The notes beneath the pieces were generated by a model. That model was not told the origin of the DNA. It did no database searches and saw nothing but the letters and a program-made list of their open reading frames with translations. Shown here one piece after another: positions 8,058 to 10,297 of a stretch of DNA of 10,297 nt. The position numbers and the translations under genes were made by a program. The stretch covers positions 1-10,297 of the forward strand of contig CAYFJO010000398.1 in NCBI GenBank assembly GCA_964343305.1, in the 5' to 3' direction. Numbering within the stretch: position 1 is the first letter of the stretch; each line of letters starts with the position of its first letter. This DNA comes from CAYFJO01 sp964343305 (GTDB taxonomy: Bacteria > Planctomycetota > Planctomycetia > Pirellulales > Pirellulaceae).

Positions 8058-8203
8058 CCGTCACACAAAGATGGGCAAAATACTAGTTTATTGTGCAGCA
8101 TTCAAAACCTGAAGGTGGGGCCTTAAAGTGTGCGGATTTCGAGCGTTTTTGTGCGATTTCGATCGATGAAGTGCCGAAACGGGCAGGAACGCCTTGCCAG
8201 GGG

Positions 8204-8232
8204 TCGATCGCGATCGAGGAATTGCTCGATCG
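8204..8232. promoter_or_regulatory. Palindrome cluster in the leader of the zinc-ribbon gene
   Basis: TCGATCGCGATCGA (8204-8217) is a perfect 14-base palindrome. It overlaps an 8-base inverted repeat, CGATCGAG (8211-8218) with CTCGATCG (8225-8232), separated by gaattg. A further TCGATCGA lies at 8159-8166. The two overlapping structures are mutually exclusive if formed in RNA. They could be an operator for a dimeric regulator or a structured 5' leader, about 100 bases before the start codon. Function is inferred only from symmetry. Confidence 0.35.
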
Positions 8233-8318
8233 GCGCACATCTTGCTCCTACAAAAACATGGCAAGACCTAGATTTACAGTATCATGTCACCAAACAATTG
8301 CGTTTCACTTACCATCAC

Positions 8319-8323
8319 AGGAG
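8319..8323 (+). promoter_or_regulatory. Shine-Dalgarno that fixes the zinc-ribbon gene start at 8330
   Basis: AGGAG lies six bases before the ATG at 8330. It supports that start over the in-frame GTG at 8093, which would add 79 residues with no domain-like character and has no purine-rich site in front. Confidence 0.75.
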
Positions 8324-8329
8324 CGCGCG

Positions 8330-8692
8330 ATGACTCTTTTTGGGGAAATGTATCAACAGAATCAGATTGCGGACAACAGCTCCGAAACTTTGAAGGCCGC
8401 GAGCAGTGCCCGGCAGGCCGTGGACCGGGTCAGTCAACTGGAACAGAAAGTCGATACCCTTGCACTCACCTGCCAAGCTATGTGGGAATTGCTCCGAGAC
8501 CACTCGGCCTTGACCGAAAACCACATCGAGGAAAAGGTCATGGAGATCGATCTCCGCGACGGCAAGGCTGACGGAAAGATGGGCTCAACCGGCCACAAAT
8601 GCCCCAGTTGCCAACGGACGCTCAGTCTTCGTCACGTAAAATGCATGTACTGCGGATTACAGGTGAAGAAGGAGCACGTGTTTCAGAGCTAG
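8330..8692 (+). CDS. Small coiled-coil protein with C-terminal zinc ribbon, function unknown
   Basis: The 120-residue soluble protein has no signal peptide or membrane segment. Residues about 20-75 are rich in Ala, Glu, Gln and Leu with heptad-like spacing (ARQAVDRVSQLEQKVDTLAL), predicting a coiled coil and probably oligomerisation. A polar linker with alternating Asp and Lys follows. The C-terminal part carries two CxxC knuckles, CPSC (Cys91, Cys94) and CMYC (Cys105, Cys108), ten residues apart, a classic zinc-ribbon arrangement likely to bind one zinc ion. I do not recognise a named family. It is transcribed away from feoAB and converges on the isomerase gene 61 bases downstream. A nucleic-acid-binding or scaffold role is plausible but not shown. 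Confidence 0.85.
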   Translation: MTLFGEMYQQNQIADNSSETLKAASSARQAVDRVSQLEQKVDTLALTCQAMWELLRDHSALTENHIEEKVMEIDLRDGKADGKMGSTGHKCPSCQRTLSLRHVKCMYCGLQVKKEHVFQS

Positions 8693-8716
8693 CGATGAAT
8701 CTATGCCAATAGCTCT
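8685..8716. terminator. Possible shared terminator between convergent genes
   Basis: AGAGCTA (8685-8691) pairs with TAGCTCT (8710-8716) around an 18-base loop, followed by TT on the plus strand. The left arm overlaps the stop codon of the zinc-ribbon gene. It lies in the 61-base gap before the convergent isomerase gene ends. The stem is short, the loop long and the T-run minimal, so this is a weak call. Confidence 0.25.
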
Positions 8717-8753
8717 TTGACGACGCGTCCGTGAACCTCGGCTCGACGAAGAA

Positions 8754-9506
8754 TCAGAGCAACAAGCTTTCCAGCAACAGACGCATCTTGCGCATTTCGG
8801 CCATGTGGTCGATGCCGTCCAGTGGTCGGATGTCGACGCACAAGGTGCGCGAATAGCCAGACTTTTGAAGCAAGTTGACGAGCCGTCCATATTCCACTTC
8901 GCCCTGGCCAACGCGGACTTGCAAATGTTCCTTGCTCGTGTCACGTAACTGCGTGTGATAGACGTACTTGATCAACTTGTCGATGCTCTTGCCGCCGTGC
9001 GGACCGCAGATGTAATGGCTGGGGTCCAGCGTCAAGCCGAGCCCTTTGACATTGTCGCACAAGACGGCCACCGTGTCGGGATCTTCCGTTAACCTGCCCG
9101 CTTCGCTTTTCATACTGACACGGACACCTTCCAACTCGCCGATCTGAACCAGCCGTCGAAGCCGTTCGACTTCTTCATTGAACGGCGTGCCGAATTCGCC
9201 CGACTCAACCGTCAGCGTGACGACCTTTGTCGCCTTGGCCAGTTTGCAACAGGCTTCGAACTGTCGGTAGTATTCTTCGCCCGTCGCGCGAATCTGTAGG
9301 TTGTAATTAACGACGGTCATGCGCAACGTATCGAGACAGGTATTTATAGCCTCGTCCAGGTTGTCGGCAATTTGCGAAGGCTTCAAAAAGTCGCGATGCT
9401 CGTGCAGCGGAATCTCAATATTCGAGTATTCCAAGTCGACGAGTTTGCTGATCGACTCTTGAAGTGGCAGTGTTGGAAAGCAATCGGTATACGCAGCAAC
9501 TAGCAC
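8754..9506 (-). CDS. Sugar-phosphate isomerase/epimerase-like protein (xylose isomerase-type TIM barrel)
   Basis: The 250-residue protein fits the AP-endonuclease-2/xylose isomerase-like barrel superfamily, usually 250-300 residues, whose members isomerise or epimerise sugars or inositols with divalent metal. Landmarks: strand 1 VAAYTDCFP; a strand ending in IEIPLHEH; SMKSEAG with candidate metal ligand Glu135; LDPSHY with Asp161 and His164; YVYHTQLRD with His184 and Asp189; and VGQGEVEY, the usual GxGxxxY turn. The final acidic ligand, usually Glu, seems to be Asp225 in CVDIRP. Start is GTG at 9506, with AAGGAG eight bases upstream and no ATG nearby in frame. There are no signal peptide or membrane segments, so it should be cytosolic. 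It stands alone, so the substrate cannot be inferred from neighbours. Confidence 0.9.
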   Translation of the reverse strand: MLVAAYTDCFPTLPLQESISKLVDLEYSNIEIPLHEHRDFLKPSQIADNLDEAINTCLDTLRMTVVNYNLQIRATGEEYYRQFEACCKLAKATKVVTLTVESGEFGTPFNEEVERLRRLVQIGELEGVRVSMKSEAGRLTEDPDTVAVLCDNVKGLGLTLDPSHYICGPHGGKSIDKLIKYVYHTQLRDTSKEHLQVRVGQGEVEYGRLVNLLQKSGYSRTLCVDIRPLDGIDHMAEMRKMRLLLESLLL

Positions 9507-9514
9507 GGGACAAA

Positions 9515-9520
9515 CTCCTT
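9515..9520 (-). promoter_or_regulatory. Shine-Dalgarno supporting the GTG start of the isomerase gene
   Basis: AAGGAG on the minus strand lies eight bases before GTG at 9506. It decides for this non-ATG start, because the first methionine further in would remove the first barrel strand. Confidence 0.7.
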
Positions 9521-9614
9521 TTCATTCCCCAATGGATTTGCGTGAATCATGAAGAGTTGGGCGGAGTAACATACTGGCAAGCCGGGTTTCTTGACAACAC
9601 CAGTAAACGCTAGC

Positions 9615-9783
9615 AAATGACGAATGACGAAATACCCAATGACGAAGGAATGACGAAGCACGAAATCCCGAAAAACTGCTGGCTTTACACGTTTCTTAGT
9701 CATTCGAAATTCGGACTTCTTTGGGTGCTTGGGTATTTCGTCATTCGTCATTTCCCAAAAGGGTATTTCGTCATTCGACATTT
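9615..9783. repeat. ATGACGAA repeat element with perfect 25-base inverted arms
   Basis: Positions 9615-9639 and 9729-9753 are perfect reverse complements (25 bases, 89-base spacer). A third copy of 23 bases, one mismatch, lies at 9761-9783 in the same orientation as the right arm. The arms are built from the octamer ATGACGAA: copies at 9617, 9624, 9639 and 9650 in the left part, and complementary copies at 9737, 9744 and 9767. Because of the symmetry, both strands translate to the same MTNDEIP-type peptide, so the short open frames here are artefacts. The element fills most of the 374-base gap between the isomerase and the sppA-like gene. No transposase is present. The remainder (9507-9614, 9784-9880) holds only the two ribosome binding sites. 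Confidence 0.85.
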
Positions 9784-9880
9784 CCTCATCTACCGTTTGT
9801 CTCGGCGGATTATGGGAATAAAATGGCTAGCAATGCGGATCGTTGTTGTGGCAATCAATTTCAAAAAGAAGGTTTAGCCC

Positions 9881-10297
9881 ATGAGTGACAGCGACTCAAC
9901 AAAAGACGAATCGGAATTGACTGCCGAACCCATGTCGTCGGTGGCGCCGCCCGAGCCCGATACGGTAACGACCGAGCATCGCACCGTCACGACGGAAGTC
10001 ATTACTCCCGCACCCGTGCCAAGCGATCCCCCACAGATCATCATTCAAAACGATGGCATGGCCCTATCGCGCCTGATCGGTTGGACGATGGCCTGGGTGG
10101 GCTGGATCTGTGTCCTTGTCTGTATCGGGTTGATTCTCTATTTGTGGTCGGGACAAACCGATTACTTGGATACCACGGGCGGAATAACAGAATCGTTCTG
10201 TCAGGGGGACTCTACCGCCAATGACAAAATCGCCGTGCTCCAAATCTCTGGCGTCATTTACGACGGCGATGGGTTCGTCAAGCAGCAAATCGAACGC
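9881..10297 (+). CDS. SppA-like signal peptide peptidase (S49 family), 3' end outside window
   Basis: The first 139 codons are present. ATG at 9881 is preceded by AGAAGG (9867-9872) at eight bases. Residues 1-60 are hydrophilic, acidic and rich in Thr and Pro; residues about 65-90 form one strong membrane segment (IGWTMAWVGWICVLV...LILYLW). After a short linker the S49 domain opens with KIAVLQISGVIYDGDGFV (116-133), matching the first beta strand of SppA-type serine peptidases (xIAVixisGxI). These enzymes cut remnant signal peptides in the membrane and act with the catalytic part outside the cytoplasm. The catalytic Ser and Lys lie beyond the window, so activity cannot be judged. The long cytoplasmic N-terminal extension is unusual. 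Confidence 0.85.
   Translation, partial: MSDSDSTKDESELTAEPMSSVAPPEPDTVTTEHRTVTTEVITPAPVPSDPPQIIIQNDGMALSRLIGWTMAWVGWICVLVCIGLILYLWSGQTDYLDTTGGITESFCQGDSTANDKIAVLQISGVIYDGDGFVKQQIER

Larger units (their letters stand above)
7909..8329. other. Intergenic region between divergent feoA and the zinc-ribbon gene
   Basis: The 421 bases hold no gene I can support. The plus-strand frame is open from a GTG at 8093 into the zinc-ribbon gene, but that extension lacks a ribosome binding site and looks non-coding. The region contains a REP-like palindromic element near feoA and a cluster of TCGATCGA-type palindromes near the zinc-ribbon gene, listed separately. Promoters for both genes should lie here. 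A TTGACC on the minus strand near feoA sits too close to the start to be a believable -35. No Fur-like AT-rich inverted repeat is visible. Confidence 0.6.

Noticed and set aside
8273..8305. Promoter with TTTACA as -35 for the zinc-ribbon gene
   Set aside because: At 17 bases spacing the -10 would be AATTGC, which matches the consensus poorly.
8093..8329. N-terminal extension of the zinc-ribbon protein from a GTG at 8093
   Set aside because: No ribosome binding site at the GTG, low-complexity unrelated sequence, and a strong AGGAG site before the ATG at 8330.
9615..9783. CRISPR array
   Set aside because: The repeats are in inverted as well as direct orientation, overlap in tandem octamers and lack regular spacers.
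9500..9877. Small proteins on both strands starting MTNDEIP or MSNDEIP
   Set aside because: Both come from the inverted ATGACGAA repeats, have no ribosome binding site of note and carry no domain.
10064..10288. Minus-strand frame of 74 codons at the right edge
   Set aside because: It is antisense to the SppA-like gene, which has a good ribosome binding site, a membrane segment and an S49 motif.

Overview
The window looks like chromosome from a planctomycete, most likely Pirellulaceae or a relative. This is inferred from gene content, not from a search. The main pointers are a giant extracellular protein that starts with an arginine-rich leader and the motif LEALEERRML and carries RTX, Big, GEVED and CSLREA-type domains, and a dispersed non-coding repeat built from the octamer ATGACGAA.

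Layout. Positions 4897 down to 1 (minus strand) are one uninterrupted reading frame of 1,632 codons that runs off the left edge; the plus-strand frames over it are shadows. Just upstream of its start (5177-4930, minus) is a remnant of a second gene of the same kind: a well-formed ribosome binding site and a similar N-terminus (MFRNSITQFV versus MFREAITRFL), followed out of frame by a piece of a GEVED domain. Next comes the ferrous iron transport pair feoA-feoB (7908-5468, minus), with stop and start overlapping as ATGA. A 421-base gap with two kinds of palindromic structure separates feoA from a divergent small gene (8330-8692, plus) for a coiled-coil protein with a C-terminal zinc ribbon. A sugar-phosphate isomerase/epimerase-like TIM-barrel gene (9506-8754, minus) converges on it. 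The gap at 9507-9880 holds a repeat element with a perfect 25-base inverted repeat. At the right edge the first 139 codons of an SppA-like S49 membrane peptidase begin at 9881 (plus).

How the parts relate. FeoA and FeoB form one transport system in the inner membrane. The giant protein is an exported, probably calcium-binding, cell-surface or secreted protein, with no visible link to iron uptake. The zinc-ribbon gene is divergent from feo, and a shared regulatory region is possible but unproven. The isomerase and the peptidase appear to be independent housekeeping or accessory genes. I saw no tRNA, rRNA, CRISPR array, transposase or phage gene. The least explained parts are the decayed paralogue upstream of the giant gene, the non-RTX inserts inside its RTX block, the cysteine clusters in FeoA and FeoB, and the palindrome-rich leader of the zinc-ribbon gene.
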